Below are positions 1 through 14,900 of a DNA stretch of 64,000 nucleotides, piece by piece (the stretch's first letter is position 1; every line of letters begins with the position of its first letter). Both the position numbers and the translations under genes were made by a program. Under the pieces are notes generated by a model, which was not told where the DNA came from, made no database searches, and was given only the letters and a program-made list of their open reading frames with translations. Source of the DNA: Osedax fenrisi (Eukaryota; Annelida; Polychaeta; Sabellida; Siboglinidae); contig OZ025240.1 of the NCBI GenBank assembly GCA_964019155.1, positions 84,580,537 through 84,644,536 on the forward strand, given 5' to 3'.

Positions 1-35
1 CACACGTAATTTACACCTGAGGGAGAAGGGTAGCC

Positions 36-592
36 ACTAGGGATATAAATGATGACGAGCTTTTGATGCCGAGCCGAGACTATTGGTTTTTGATGCCGAG
101 CCGAGACTTTCATTTTCTGAAAAAAAAAACGAGCCCGAGCCGAGACTCTAGCCAAACGAGCCCGAGCGGAACAGATACTCTAGTCAAACGAGCCCGAGCC
201 GAGTTGAGACTTTTACAAAACATTACCGAGTCGAAATGATGATTTTTTGAAATTACATTTTATTACTAATTTTTATATATTTCACATTTACATCAATTTA
301 AAAAAATAATCTGCGCCAACTTCGCGATTCAGTGAATAATAATGTAAATTTCATCTAGTGGTGTAAATAATACCGAGCTTTTTGATGCCGAGCCGAGACT
401 TTTGGTTATTGATGCCGAGCCGAGACTTTCATTTTCGGAAAAAAAACAAGCCCGAACCGAGACTCTAGCCAAGCGAGCCCGAGCCGAGCTAAGACTCTAA
501 CAAAACGAGCCCGAGCCAAGTTGAGACTTTAGGTAACTCAGACTGAGACTGCATCATGCTTTAGATTTCACTGGCATCATTTACATCACTAG
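36..592. repeat. Two adjacent copies of a GAGCCGAG-rich fold-back repeat
   Basis: A repeat built from short motifs such as GATGCCGAGCCGAGACTTT and ACGAGCCCGAGCC. The second copy (about 356-591) has inverted ends TAGTG(G)TGTAAAT and ATTTACATCACTA. A related inverted copy lies at 25071-25256. The first copy (36-240) has the left end but no clear right end. Confidence 0.6.
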
Positions 593-925
593 TAGCCACA
601 TACGATATTATTGATGAGATGTTGTATACAACATGTATACTATAGTATACTCTATAGAGTGATCCAGTCGAGTTATTCAGTAAGTATACTATAGTGCGTA
701 TTGATAAATGGATAAACAGATTTAGTGGAGCTTTAGCAGGAAGTAGATTCAGAATAATATAATACTATAATTGTAACATTATAGTTATAACGAATAGGTG
801 TATAGATAGACGCATATATAATAGGTATAATATATAAGAACAATATCAATAATGTGGTATGTTACTATTAGCAAATAATTCCCGAAGGATTCGCAAAATA
901 TTTTCTATTAGTAAAATATACTTTA

Positions 926-1531
926 GGGGAGGGAAGGGGATAGTGGCCGATGAGGTAGTAGTGGTCGTTTTAATTAACGCTTAAACGGTGATTGATAGGA
1001 TAAAAAGTTCTATATACAATATTTAGATAATCAAAATATCTATAATATATAGTACACATTTTTTTTTTAATAATTAATAAATTACTCTAATTTATTATAT
1101 AATAATTTGTTTGTCAAATTTTGACAAAAAACATGATTATATATATTTATGCCTATTTATATGTAAGAGTATGTGTATATATAATTAAATCATTGAATCA
1201 AATAAGGTACGTATGCATCATAAATATAATTATTTAATATTACATAATTAAAAAAATATAAATCGAATACATTACAAGACACCTATAGCATTTTCTGGTA
1301 CTAGCGGCCACTACTACGGCCTTGCCTTATTTTAGTGCTTTTTTAATGCCTAATAAAATGTTTATATTATTAGGTTAAACACTTTATATATAAAAGTGAA
1401 ATCACAGTATTCTAGAACTATATGATTTCTAGCTTATTCAAAAAAATAATAGCCTACAATTATGTATTTATCGATATATTAGACATCTTCTGAGACATAT
1501 TAATTATCGGTCACTACTCCCTCCCCTCCCC
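926..1531. mobile_element. TA-target non-autonomous DNA transposon
   Basis: The ends are inverted repeats, GGGGAGGGAAGGGGATAGTG on the left and the complement of CACTACTCCCTCCCCTCCCC on the right, each bordered by TA. It is 606 bp, AT-rich inside, with no ORF. A Tc1/mariner-like MITE is the simplest reading. Confidence 0.55.
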
Positions 1532-1668
1532 TAATTTTTATACATCTGCCACTGTATTTGGTTAAACCAAATAGTTATATCGTGAACCAGTAGATATCTA
1601 AATATAGATATAAGTAGGTATTATATACACGTATACTTTTTAATATAATAATAAGTATATATTCTACT

Positions 1669-1723
<55 letters not shown>

Positions 1724-1957
1724 CTATATTCTATAGGATAATTATCCTATGCATATTATAAATATTCGCTGGTATGTCAACGATTATAGAAATTTCGTTT
1801 TCGTATAATTCATCTAAATATTAAAATTCATATTAGAAACCGGATATTTATTTATATCGCCTTGACTACGAGAATTCGTGTAAATTTAAAACCGTAAATT
1901 CTGTAAAATTTTGAGTTTCGTCGCTCATCTCACATCTCGCCATATCGACCTATTGTA

Positions 1958-1965
1958 TTACGTCA
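1958..1965 (+). promoter_or_regulatory. CRE/ATF-like motif just upstream of the IPO4 start
   Basis: TTACGTCA lies 20 bases before the IPO4 start codon, in a locally GC-richer block (about 1910-1984). A second identical motif occurs in intron 1 near 2107. CRE-like sites close to the start are common in animal housekeeping promoters; function here is inference. Confidence 0.3.
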
Positions 1966-1984
1966 CTACTCGTGGATAACAAAC

Positions 1985-2884
1985 ATGGCCGCCACGCAAA
2001 TAGAGAAGCTGATAGAACATCTTCTGGTGCCGGACAATGCGACCATCACTAACGTTAGCTAACCATGAGCGTAGGACCTACGCCGTAGGTCACACCGAGG
2101 TGTACAATTACGTCATTGTTTGCACGTATTTGTGTAGCTCATAATATAGTTATCAGCGCATTATATATATATATATAAGTTACCTATATAACTTAATTAT
2201 TCATATCATAATTGTATCTTTATGTTATACCTATAGGTATAATATCTATACGATCATACACATATATATATATATATATAGGTATGATCGTACCCATAGT
2301 TATATATATACGCATATATGCTTATCTATTAATATATACACACATACACACACACGCATATATATATATATATATATATTATATATTGATGTATGATTAT
2401 GCACTTCGAAGGCGTCAAACAAGATGAAATCACTACTACTGGAGAATGGGGCTATCGCATCCCTTTGTTCTGTGCTGGTGACTTCTCGAAATCTTCAGGT
2501 AGGTCACACACAAACACACACAAACACACACACACTCACATATGAGTTAACTAATAGTATTCATGCATACTGGGCGGTAATTTAAAATTACAAATACTCG
2601 GATATTAAATTATTATTTTAGATGAATTTTGTATTCTGCACATATATATTTATTTGAAATTGAATACAATATCGAATAAATTATTTACAATACATATTGT
2701 AATTATAATTATATATAATTATAATCACAATATGTATTGTAAATAATGTATTCGATATCTATAGCTACATAAACAATACCCATTGTTTGCATGTTACTTG
2801 CTGCCTAACAACACATTTTCTTTACACAGTATGTTTCCACAGAAATATAACACACATTAGGAAGAACATTCCTATGTTCCTCAT

Positions 2885-2937
<53 letters not shown>

Positions 2938-5900
2938 TAAAACCTCTCTATAAGAAACTATTTTTTTTCAGTACTTTTTTTCTTATAGAGAGGTTTTCTT
3001 ATAAAGAGGTTTTTACTTTTCCAATGATTTTAAGAATTAATTTATAATTGAAAATGCATTATATAAACTATAGGTTATATATATATAGTATATTTATTTA
3101 TATGTAATGTATACTGTATTGTTTGCACTTAGACATGTTAATATATAATGACATTTTATTAGATTAATTTATTACATTAGAAATTATAAATTATGAATCA
3201 TCATTGATGAATATAATTTAATGAATATTATAATAATCTATTATTTAACATAATAAATTGTATTAACAATACATTAAGGATATAATAACATTTATTAATT
3301 ACTTTTAATACATTTTAATAAATATATAGATATACAATAACAATTATTAATTATTTTAATTTATTTCGAGCTATTTATGTAATATAAAATATTTGTAATA
3401 AAAAAAATATCTTATATAATAATTAATTTCTATAATGTTATCAATATACAATACTTCTATTTATATATAATTATTTTTATATTTTGTATACAATAAGTTT
3501 CTTATAGAGAGGTTTTTCTTATATTTTTCTTATAAGATTTTCTTATAAAGAGGTTTTTTAATGTGGAAAAGGTTGAATTCCAACCAAATGTGTGAAAAAT
3601 GTTCTTATAAAGAGGTTTTTCTTATAAAAAGGTTTCTTATAGAGAGGTTTTACTGTATATATATATATATAGTGTGATGAAATTGTACTTATTATGTACT
3701 TATTATGTACTTATATCTATAGGTATTATGTATACAGAGATATAAAAATAAATATTAAATAATATATTTGTAGATATCTACTAGATACTACAATAGTTAA
3801 TATATAAAAACGATATATAGGTAACCTACACCTGTGTATATCACAACACACATACCACACTACACCACCACAACACACCACAACACACCACCACAACACA
3901 CCACATCACACCACACAACAAACACTATATTGTAGTATACTTCATCAGTAACATATATCTATTACGTACACTTACGTATTGATATAAAGAACATTCTTTG
4001 GAACTTTAGAACTTTCTTTATGCCTATGATTAATACACGAATACTGCGTACAATGTATAATGTACACTGTACAACGTAGTGCTATTAATACTAGTAACAT
4101 TTAATTAATATATGTTACTATAGTAACTGTAGTATACAGTATACTGTATATTATACAGTATACTACGCACTACGAGAGAGTACTACAAGTATACTACGTA
4201 CCGAGTACGTAGTACTCCCTAGTACTACTGTAAAAAGTAGTATAGTATATAAGTATACATATACTATAGTATACGTTGTAGCATACACCACCACCACGAC
4301 AACCACCTCATCCTCTAACTTTACAGGTAGGCAGTATTCAGCTATATAATCCGTCACATATAAATACCTCACACTTTACACACACACACACAAACACATA
4401 ACGCCTAACACCTAACACTACTACCAATATCAATACACGCACACTGTGCGTCGCACACAGGTGCGGCATTGTTCCGATATACACACCACCATACACGCAT
4501 AGGGGAAAGTAAACTAATACGGACACTTTAACAATAAATAGTCTTAACTTTTTATTACACATTATTTTTATTCAACAATTACAATATATTAATAATATAT
4601 GATTATAGATATTATTGTGATTTTAAACTTTTATTTAATCTTTTAATTCCATAGATAACGGGGGTGTCCGTATTCGGTACCCATATATCACTAGATAAAC
4701 TATATATTATTGATAAATCAATCAGACAATTTACAATTACATTATTTATAATTAATTTTATGAAAAATATTTTCTAATTTAATTAGTTAATAATTTATTT
4801 ATTTGTATTATTATTTTATTAATAATACAATTTAAGTATCTAAATAATCAAAAATGTAGAATTAGCTTTATTGATTGTATTAATATTATAACGCACGCGA
4901 TTTTTATGAAAATCAGAATTGTTCATACGCTGTACGCTGATTGGTTATAGGGTCTCCGTATTTAAGAAATGTAGAGTTTCCGTATTAGAAACTTATAAGT
5001 TTATAGTACGTAGTTTATAAGTCTATAGAACCTATATGACCTCTAGATATATGCTTATATATAAGATATATAATATATATCTTAATGAATATTTGATAAT
5101 AAATATAGAAATTATATATATATAATTTTTAGAATGCTTTAATTTTTAATAATATAGCGTTATATTTTATATTTATACATTTATATATTCTTGAGAAGGT
5201 TTTAGATTAAAATTTTTTTTCATAAATTTAAAAACGTAAAAAAAATTACTTTATTGGATATATCAGAATTATTTTTAATGATTAAAAAATATTTTTTTAG
5301 ACTATTTATATAAATATGAATATTTGTCATTAAACATTTTTTTGTAGGATTTATGGTTTCTGAGATACCGAGAGTGTCCGTATTCGGGCACTGTCCGTAT
5401 TCGGTTACTTTCCGCTACCTCTACTACTACCACACCACTCCCCCTATGGTGGGCGGTGCACAATCATCACCACACCTCCGCACACACGCACACAGGTGCG
5501 GCAGTATTCCGCCATCATATTACGTAAGAAGATACAGAACATCAAAGAGTGGCAGACGTTACACGTGGACGCCGCCATCAGGTCAGTACTATTACGTCAT
5601 AGAGGGGCGTGTCGTTGCGTATGTATGAGTGGACGTATACCAGTAGAAATCGGCGTGTGTGTTTGTGGGTGTGTTTGTGTATATGTGTGTATGTGCGACG
5701 TACATTGTGCATGTGTGTGTCATCGATATAAAGAAAGTTTCTTTACACTTTCTTTATATCGATGCATAGAGCTAGAGAGAAAACATGTTAGAATTTCTCT
5801 CTAGCTCTGTGGTATGGGTGTGTGTGAGCGATATATCGTAATCTTGTTATGACGTCATCGTCACTACTAAATACCCTCGTGTATGCGACGGCTTAATCGG

Positions 5901-6504
5901 GACCAAGGTACAGCACATATTATTATTTGTTTATTTAAAACGTGGTTTAGACTTATATAACAATATGATAAGGGTAATAGGCCATTTTTAAATTATTGTC
6001 GTGATTTTCGTTACTTCATTAAAGTGCTACAATGTAACTATATATAGTTTATTTCGAAATTATCTAATATATGTTGTACTTTGGCCCGAAGCAATGTGAT
6101 ATCCATAATAATAACAATAGCCATTATGCAAATTAGTGTTACCTGTAATAGTCAGACACTTTATAATTAGGTGCCCAATTATAACATGTCAATGTATCTA
6201 TATACCATATATGGAAATAGAGGAGATCTATTAGATAATGTCTTTTTGTCAGTAATTGTCAATCTCATTTACTATCATTTATTATAGTATATTACTATAT
6301 ATATATTACTATACTGATTATACTTAATACTATTAAGTTAATAGTATTTAATAGTACTTACTGTTTACTATAATAATATGTATACTACTATATGCGATGC
6401 ATATTATGCAGTATATTTGTAATTACCATATAGCTAGAGATAAAATGTGTATCTAGCTCTATGGTAATTAGTAATTACTAATTACACACATTTTTTTAAA
6501 TAAT

Positions 6505-6565
<61 letters not shown>

Positions 6566-9500
6566 ATCTAACATTTTTATAATATTAATGACATATAGAA
6601 TATATATTCTAATTTGTATTCATTTAATAACGTAAATACTACTAATTACATTATTAATAAATTGATCAACTAAATAAATAATTAACTAATTAACTACATA
6701 ACTAAATATGAAAGGAACTAAAGTTCTTTTCCGTGTATACTTATTTGACTAACTAATTAGATAAATAACTATTAAAAAAACTAAATAACTAATTAACTAC
6801 ATAATAAGTTAACTAACTACATAATTAATGAACTAACTACATAATTAGTTAACTAACTACATAATTAGTTAACTAACTACATAATTAGTTAACTAACTAA
6901 TTAAGCTACGTAACCCCTCAGTATCCGAGCTAACATCCTGCAAGTGCTGACTCAAGAACCAGAGTTAGTAGCGTCACCTATATCTGTAGATGTGTACACA
7001 CTAAGTCACCAATATAACACTTATATTTTAAGTCGTGTTTATTTAATTTTAATAATATTGATTTTAGTTATAGTGGAGCTTTTAATTGTGAAATTGGAGA
7101 CCCGAGCCCTATCAGGTAATTATATATAATATCTCTATTGTTATTGTTATTATTATTGTTATGTTAGTGGAATTCTTTCATCCCATCCAGGAACTTATAT
7201 ATTGCTCTAATATCCCTTCGAAGCAGCTAAACAATATATAACACCATACATATTGCACCTGTACGCGCCCCCCCACTCTCAGCCCCACTCTCGCCCCATT
7301 CTCAGCCCCACTCTCACCCCGCGCACTACCCCTACAGGGTGTCGGTACGTAAAGCTCTGGTCCAGCTGATAGCGGTCATCGCTAAACATGAGCTGACCAC
7401 AGGCAAGTGGCCGGAGCTGTTCGACTTCATACAGAGGTACACGCACAGCACTATGGCCGAACACAGGGAGGTTTGTACACCGGGCAGGCTCGTCCAATCA
7501 GATCAGTGTTTATTTAAACATATCGATCCAATTGGATGGCCGGCAACCCATAACTATTTAAAACTGCAGCTTAAAACTGCTGCCACTTCCCGTTTCCTTT
7601 CCATTAAACCAGTTTGAGATAATATCGCGATAATTTCTTCACTTTTTCGCGATAATATCTTCTTTAAATTTAATATTATCACGAAAATCTACATATATAT
7701 TAATCTTATAGCAATATAACATTCATTATCCATGTATTATCGTCATATTTTCTCTAAATCACAAATGGAATAAATCATTATCTTTTTTTATCATTATTAT
7801 CTTCTTTTTTCTTTGTTTATATAATATAATAATAAGGTAATTAAGGGTAATTATCTCAATAATCTCTACTTCTATAATTACCCTAGCGTAAAAACCTAAA
7901 TATGATAATAATATAATATAATAGATATATAATAGATATATTAATATATTTTCATATTAAAATGGTATATCTGATATTAATATAATATAATAGATATATA
8001 ATAGATATATTAATATATTTTCATATTAAAATGGTTTATTTTACTTACCCACATTTCCGCAAATCGATTACGCCCATTACCCTCATTACGTAACAGTTGG
8101 GAATGTTCGTGTTGAGCAGCGTGGCATCGGTAACGACGCAGCGTCTGGTGCCCTACTTCACGTCTATATTCGACCTCTGCCAGACGACCCTCAAGGACAC
8201 GCAGTGCTACATGGTACCGTTCCATACTCTTCAGTTAGTAGCGAACTCACTAGTGTTAAGGAGTGTGTGCGTGTGTGTTAGGGGCGCTGGAACGATGGTG
8301 TGTATGTAGGGGGGACCAACCGATCAAATAAATGTTGTGGTAATAGTGGGGGGGGACCAATACATAGGAGGTCCCCCTTGATTTTAAAGTGGGGGGCATA
8401 TCCCCCCGTCACCCCCTGTTGCAGCGCCCCTAGTGTGTACGAGAACGAAGTTATATTTTCGAAGTATATTTTAAATAGTAAAATACTTCAAGTTTCCTTA
8501 TTATTGATAATATATAAATATATAGAAGGTATGAATGAATTATAGTTATTAACGATATTATTATTTACAGAACTTTGACTGAAATCACTTCTTTAGTGGA
8601 TTATTGTGAAGCCGTAAGTAATATTATATAAGTATTTATACACACAAACACACACACACACATACACCCACACATACATATATACACATACATACATACA
8701 ATACTATATACACCAACACACTTACAGACACTATATATACATATCTCACAATTATAACACTATTCACACACGACGTCAATGCGTTCTTTGTGTTGTAGAA
8801 TCCGTTCCGAACGCTCATCCCCCAAATTCTGCGAGTTTTAAGTTGGCTGGTAGAAGTCGACGAGGTTAGAACTTAGAGTTAACTTAACGCGTGTATATAA
8901 CTAAGGGGCCGGACACACGAGTAGTAGGGCGCGGGTTCGAGCCCCATCCGCACCAATAAAATAGGTCTTAAATAATAATTAGAAGTGATTTTATATAACA
9001 CACACTAGTAGTTAAAGTTTCATACATGTATGTTTATCTTCCTATATAGAAATACACTATATTATCGACGTTTATTATTTATTTCATTCAATGATCTCTA
9101 TTACATCGTCTGTATATCGTTTACATTATCTTATGTATATAAAAGTTTTATACTATATCAAACGGTTTAATTTCAAATAAAGATACTTTTGTTTCAAACT
9201 TTAAATTATTTAATCACGATGTAAGCGAGATGAATTAGTTACAAACACTAATGATAATAAACGCATGACCTATATACACTACACTATTAACTATTACTAT
9301 CACTATTAACACTACACTCCCTCGTACAGGAGAAGGCTCTGGAAGCGATGGAGATTCTAGACGAAATAGTGGAACACGACATCTCGATCATCGTACCGCA
9401 TCTGAAAACTATCATAGAGTTCTGTTTGAGGGTTCGTAGTGTTACCCCGCTGGTACTAATGTCCTACTCATGTCCTACTAGATACATACCCTACATATCA

Positions 9501-11924
9501 TAACTATGTCACTAGTGTACTATATCGTAACTTTATCACCAACTCTTTATAAATAACTTCACAATATAAACGACAAACGAAAATAGAACGCAAAATATGT
9601 TCTAATACATTATTATGATTTTTATATATAGGTTATTACTGATTCGATATATAGTATTATAATAAACATGTTAATGTGTTTGCATACATACAAATAATAT
9701 ACCTCATAGTATACCTGGATATTATTTAAATTTGTATACTTATACACACATATATATATATATATGTAAATATTTCATGAGTTATACTTATATATTAAAT
9801 CATACTAAACGATCGATCGTTATTAATCGTGTATCGGTACACACCTGCGATGTAGGATAACCTACCTATATAGCATACCTAGACAACCTACCTAGACAAC
9901 CTACCTATATAACCTACCTAGACAACCTACCCGAATGCCCTCCTAACACCACTCTCTCCTGCGTTGTTAGATCGCCTCTACGGATACTCTAGGTAACGGT
10001 GTTCGTATCAAGGCTCTTTCCTTCGTCAGCTGGCTTATCAGACTCAAGAAAACCGTTAGCGATCCGCGATCGGCAGCCCTCCCTACCGACGTGCTAACAT
10101 ACACCTCCACTTTATTTTACATTAACCCCGATAATCCCTGAACCAAACACAATTCACCTTTACAACACGAAAGTGAATTCTTAATATTCATCTTTAACCC
10201 CACTCAACCCTTACCCTAACCCCCTCAACCTCTACCCTAAACTGCACCCTAACCCCATCAAGCTCTATCTTAACCTCCACCCTACCCCTTCCCTCAGGCT
10301 ATACCTAAACTGAACCTAGTGGAACCCATACTATCGATGCTATTCCCTACCCCCTAACCTCATCCCCTAACCCCCCTAACCTCCACCCTACCCCCTCCAC
10401 CAGGCTATACCTAAACTGAACCTAGTGGAACCCATGCTATCGATGCTATTCCCTACCCCCTAACCTCATCCCCTAACCCCCTAACCTCCACCCTACCCCC
10501 TCCCTCAGGCTATACCTAAACTGAACCTAGTGGAACCCATGCTATCGATGCTGTTCCCTATCCTGTGTGAAGCACCTCACAAGAACTCCCTGTGTAGGGA
10601 CTACGACGAGTTCCTTACCGCGCCCATCTTTGCATCCACGGTACCACTCTGTAGTATAGTCTTTGTAGTATATGCATTGTAGTATAGTCTTTGTAGCTCT
10701 AGATTGTACGGTACTTTAGCTAATACTCTATATTATAATATATATATATATATAACATATATCCTATCAGTAAAGTAAATTCCTGAAGTAAATTCCTTAG
10801 TATAATCTTTGTAGTATACGGCAGTAAAGCATTTCTAGCATTTACCTTTCATTAATAGTCTATCATATTCACCTCCACTGAAATGTACCACATCATCTTT
10901 AAGGGATGTCGAACTCGACGGAAATTTCACGTATTTACATGTTAATAGATAGGAAATACATTGTACTACTGTACATATATCCGGTGCTACAATTTTTTGA
11001 ATATTTACAACATTTTTTTTCCTATGTAAACCCGTGTAAACTAGAAATATAAACCTATAAAAATAAAGGATATATATTCATAAAATATAATATTATTATA
11101 TGAAATGTGTATTTTATTATTAGTTTTGATTTATTCTAAAAATGTATCAAAATATGCATACATAATCGTTATATATAGCTACATATCCATATTAGAAATC
11201 CATATCCATATTCTTTTAATATCAAAACAAATATGATATATCTCATAAACTGTGATTTCTCTGATAACAGTTAAATACTAGTGAGTACGAGACAATAATT
11301 ATTCTGAGATAAATGAATTATAAAATAAATGCATTATTTCTAATAATATATTTATTTTTATAATAATATTTATTTCATAATATAATAGATTGTAGAAATA
11401 AAGAGATTTATTTAATTTTATTACATAAATATAAATATATATATTAAAATTATATAAAAATATAAAAATTATATCCAGTTAATAAACGGTTAATTATTTT
11501 GTATTTAAAAATGTATTTTTACTAATAAATAATATCTCTTTAGAGTAATGATTAAGTATAATTTTATTTGTAAATTTCATAAAATATAAATATAACTGAA
11601 TCTGAATTCTAAAAAATAATTAGAAAAACTCACAAATTTAAATATTTGTAGTGCGACATCTCTTTAAAGAATGTATACTACGGATATTTCGTAAATATAG
11701 GTGAACGCATTATATTCATTGTGGTATTAAGTTATATTTGTTTACCATACTATCACCTATTATTGTTAAAAGCGTGAAAATCTTCAAATTAGTAAAAATT
11801 ACCTTATAAGAAATAGTTCACGTATTTTAGCAGCATCTCTATTTAATCCTTATTTAATTATTTCTACAGATTATAATATTGTGTAATATATAAATATAGA
11901 CACAAACATAGTATATAATAAAGT

Positions 11925-11957
<33 letters not shown>

Positions 11958-14900
11958 CATAGAATATACTTGATATTGATTGTTATATTTTACCTCTATT
12001 TATCGATGACACCATGTCCGACAGGTAATAGATGTGATGGCATTACACGTGCAGGCTGAACTGTTCATAGTACCTTTGGTTAGTGATGCACGTATCGTAA
12101 AACGAGTTTTCATTAGGCCGTCGTACGTGATATGTGATATAATGTTGAAATCATTCACGCGTGACGGCATCGATTTCAATATTCACCGCGTATCATATTA
12201 TATATTTTTCTTCTATAAAATCTATAAATAAATGTAATGCTGTCACGTGATCGGGTATTTTATTTGTATACCCGTTTACTCTATGTTTGTCATGTTTAAG
12301 ATTCGTGATATTAGTTTTCATCTTCCACGCTTGTCTGAAAATGTTGAATTATTTCACCACGTAGTGAATATTCATATAGATTGACATGTATTGCTATAAT
12401 TGTTCTCGATCTCTCTTGGTTAATATCACTTTCTAAAGATAGCCCTACCCTCGACCTTATGCTCACGGATTTCCTGTACAGTATACACTACAATACCAAC
12501 CATTTATTCACCCCACTTATTCATGCCCTAATGCTGCATACTGATTGGTCACCCTAACGCTTTCCTATTGGTCGCTCCTTATCACTCATCGATTAACCGT
12601 GCCCTAACCCGCACAGTTACCATCACTCCCATGCACCGCTACTCACCGATTGGTCACTTTCTCAATCTACACTTACAGTTTGCTGTGATCCGATACCAAC
12701 ACTTCTTTAACTCTATCATTACCTGTTACTCTGACCACCCTACATTATACATTGTATAATGTACATTGTACAGTGTATAATATACATCCTACATTCTGTA
12801 ACGCGCACTAACTCGCTGCTCATCGATTGGTCACTTAGCCGACCCTAACTATCACGCCTACCGCCACTCGCGCTAACGCTGCTCACCCATCCACCCACCG
12901 ACCGCCTCTCAGATGAAGTTCGTGGAGCCCGCTATGGTGAACACAAACGAACACGTCCGCCAGGGGGCATTCATGGCACTCGCGGTCAGCTGCGAGGGTT
13001 GCGCCGTCTACATGAAACACAGGTACTACGCCCCCTTATAGTCTATAGGGTATATATTAGTGATTCAAACGAGTCGAGTTTTTCGAGTCGAGTTTTTCGA
13101 GTAAAGTTTTTCGAGTCGAGTCGGACTAAAACTCTATTGAGCTAAGGATTTAAGGATTTAAATTATTTAATAAAATGTATTGAAATGTATCATATTATTA
13201 GTGTTTATATTTTTCTACCATTACTTGTGTTATTATTATTTTTTAAATATGAATAATTTAGACTATTCGATTGTAATTGGTGATCACATGAATAAAAACC
13301 CAGATATATGTAATTAAGATATTGTTCAATACATTATAATAATGTTTATTGTTAATATAATAAAATATCATTATTAAGGTATTTATGTGCAGCAAATAAT
13401 TGTTCTAATCACTTGTAATTAAATAAGGAATATAACTTAGTAGATATTAAATGATATAATCAATTATATATTATACATTTTTAGTTATTAATATATACTT
13501 TATTTTTAATATTATAATATTATATTATGAAATTATTTTCATATTAATAATTCATGAATAAATATTGGACTGCAAACTATACTAAAACACCTTATTGTTA
13601 AGTTAAATCATATCATAATATCACATTCTAGCACAACGTACTGTAATTTGGAAAATAAGTATTTAAATATTTCATAAATATTAAAATATATACATTTGTG
13701 ATCATAACTTATGTTTTAATACAACTTAAAAAAAACTACAATATGACGTATATTATAGAATTAATTAGCTTTCCATTTATATTAATAATTTTTTTTTTAA
13801 TTTTTTAAAAATATTAAAAAAAAAAAATTTTTAATTTAATTTTTTTTTTTAATATTTCAAAAAGCGTCGAAAGATTTTACATGACAACAAGTTAATTTTT
13901 CGGGTTTACCCGGTAAATACGGTAAAAAAACTTTCATTATCTCGAGACTCTCGAGATACTGAAATTTAGGATTTGATTGTCTTGAGATAATAAATTGTAG
14001 GATTTTATTGTCTCGTGATAATGAAAAATGGGCAAAATTTAAATCACTAATAGATCTACAACCGTACTGTCTAGTTCCATCATATCTTACTGGTATCTAT
14101 TATCTGTATATAATTTTATTGTAATATTGATTTTATAACGACCATATTTTATGTTTCGAAACCAACTTTATCCGGTTTCATTTGTTTCGAAAACAAATTT
14201 ATTCGATTTAATTTGTTTCTAAACCAACATAAAGAAGGTTTCGGATGTTTCGAAACCACAAAGTCAATTTCATTTGAATCACTAGTATATAGTGTATATG
14301 TACGACATGATAAACTAGTTTATATAGATCAACAATTTATTGTGTTATTGGTTATATATAAAAAAAGATAAAAATAGCAAATAAATATATAATATATATA
14401 AACAAAACATATAAACTAGTACTATATGTTTATAGATTTGAAATAATAATAATACATTTATTGAGTTATTATTAAAAACTATTTATTTTAACCTTCGTCT
14501 AATAAATACTAACATCGTCTAATAAATAAGCGCAACTCCTAATTTCATAAAAACTGTATTTTTATAAATCAAGTTAGCGCCAATCCGTCGCGATTCTAAC
14601 ATCGACGTCGTACATTTAGTGGAGGGTACCCTCTCCGCGAGTATAGATTACGAGATAATCTCTGGTACTCTCCTTCGAGCAGAAATTATATTTTCTAAAT
14701 CGTACTTTCCGAACTCGGTAAACTATGTCCACTCGTTCGTTCGTACGCGTATATGTACGCAGTGCGAGTGGATAAAGCATGCGGATAAACTAGTTTATGT
14801 AGATAGATAGATAGATCAAAAGTTTATTGTGTTACTGGTTATAAGGAAATGACGGCGATTACGATGTCCCATTTCACAAACATCGAAGTAATACACGAGC

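Noticed and set aside
6800..6900. Regular 20-bp repeats considered as a CRISPR array
   Set aside because: Directly adjoining units without spacers in an animal intron; simple minisatellite.
8300..8545. 81-residue plus-strand open frame
   Set aside because: It starts inside the MITE at 8281-8430 and continues into intron; no similarity.
10180..10510. CCCTAACCCC-rich stretch resembling telomeric repeat (also 18000-18160)
   Set aside because: Units are irregular and linked to the duplicated acceptor regions; not a telomere or a clear interstitial telomeric array.
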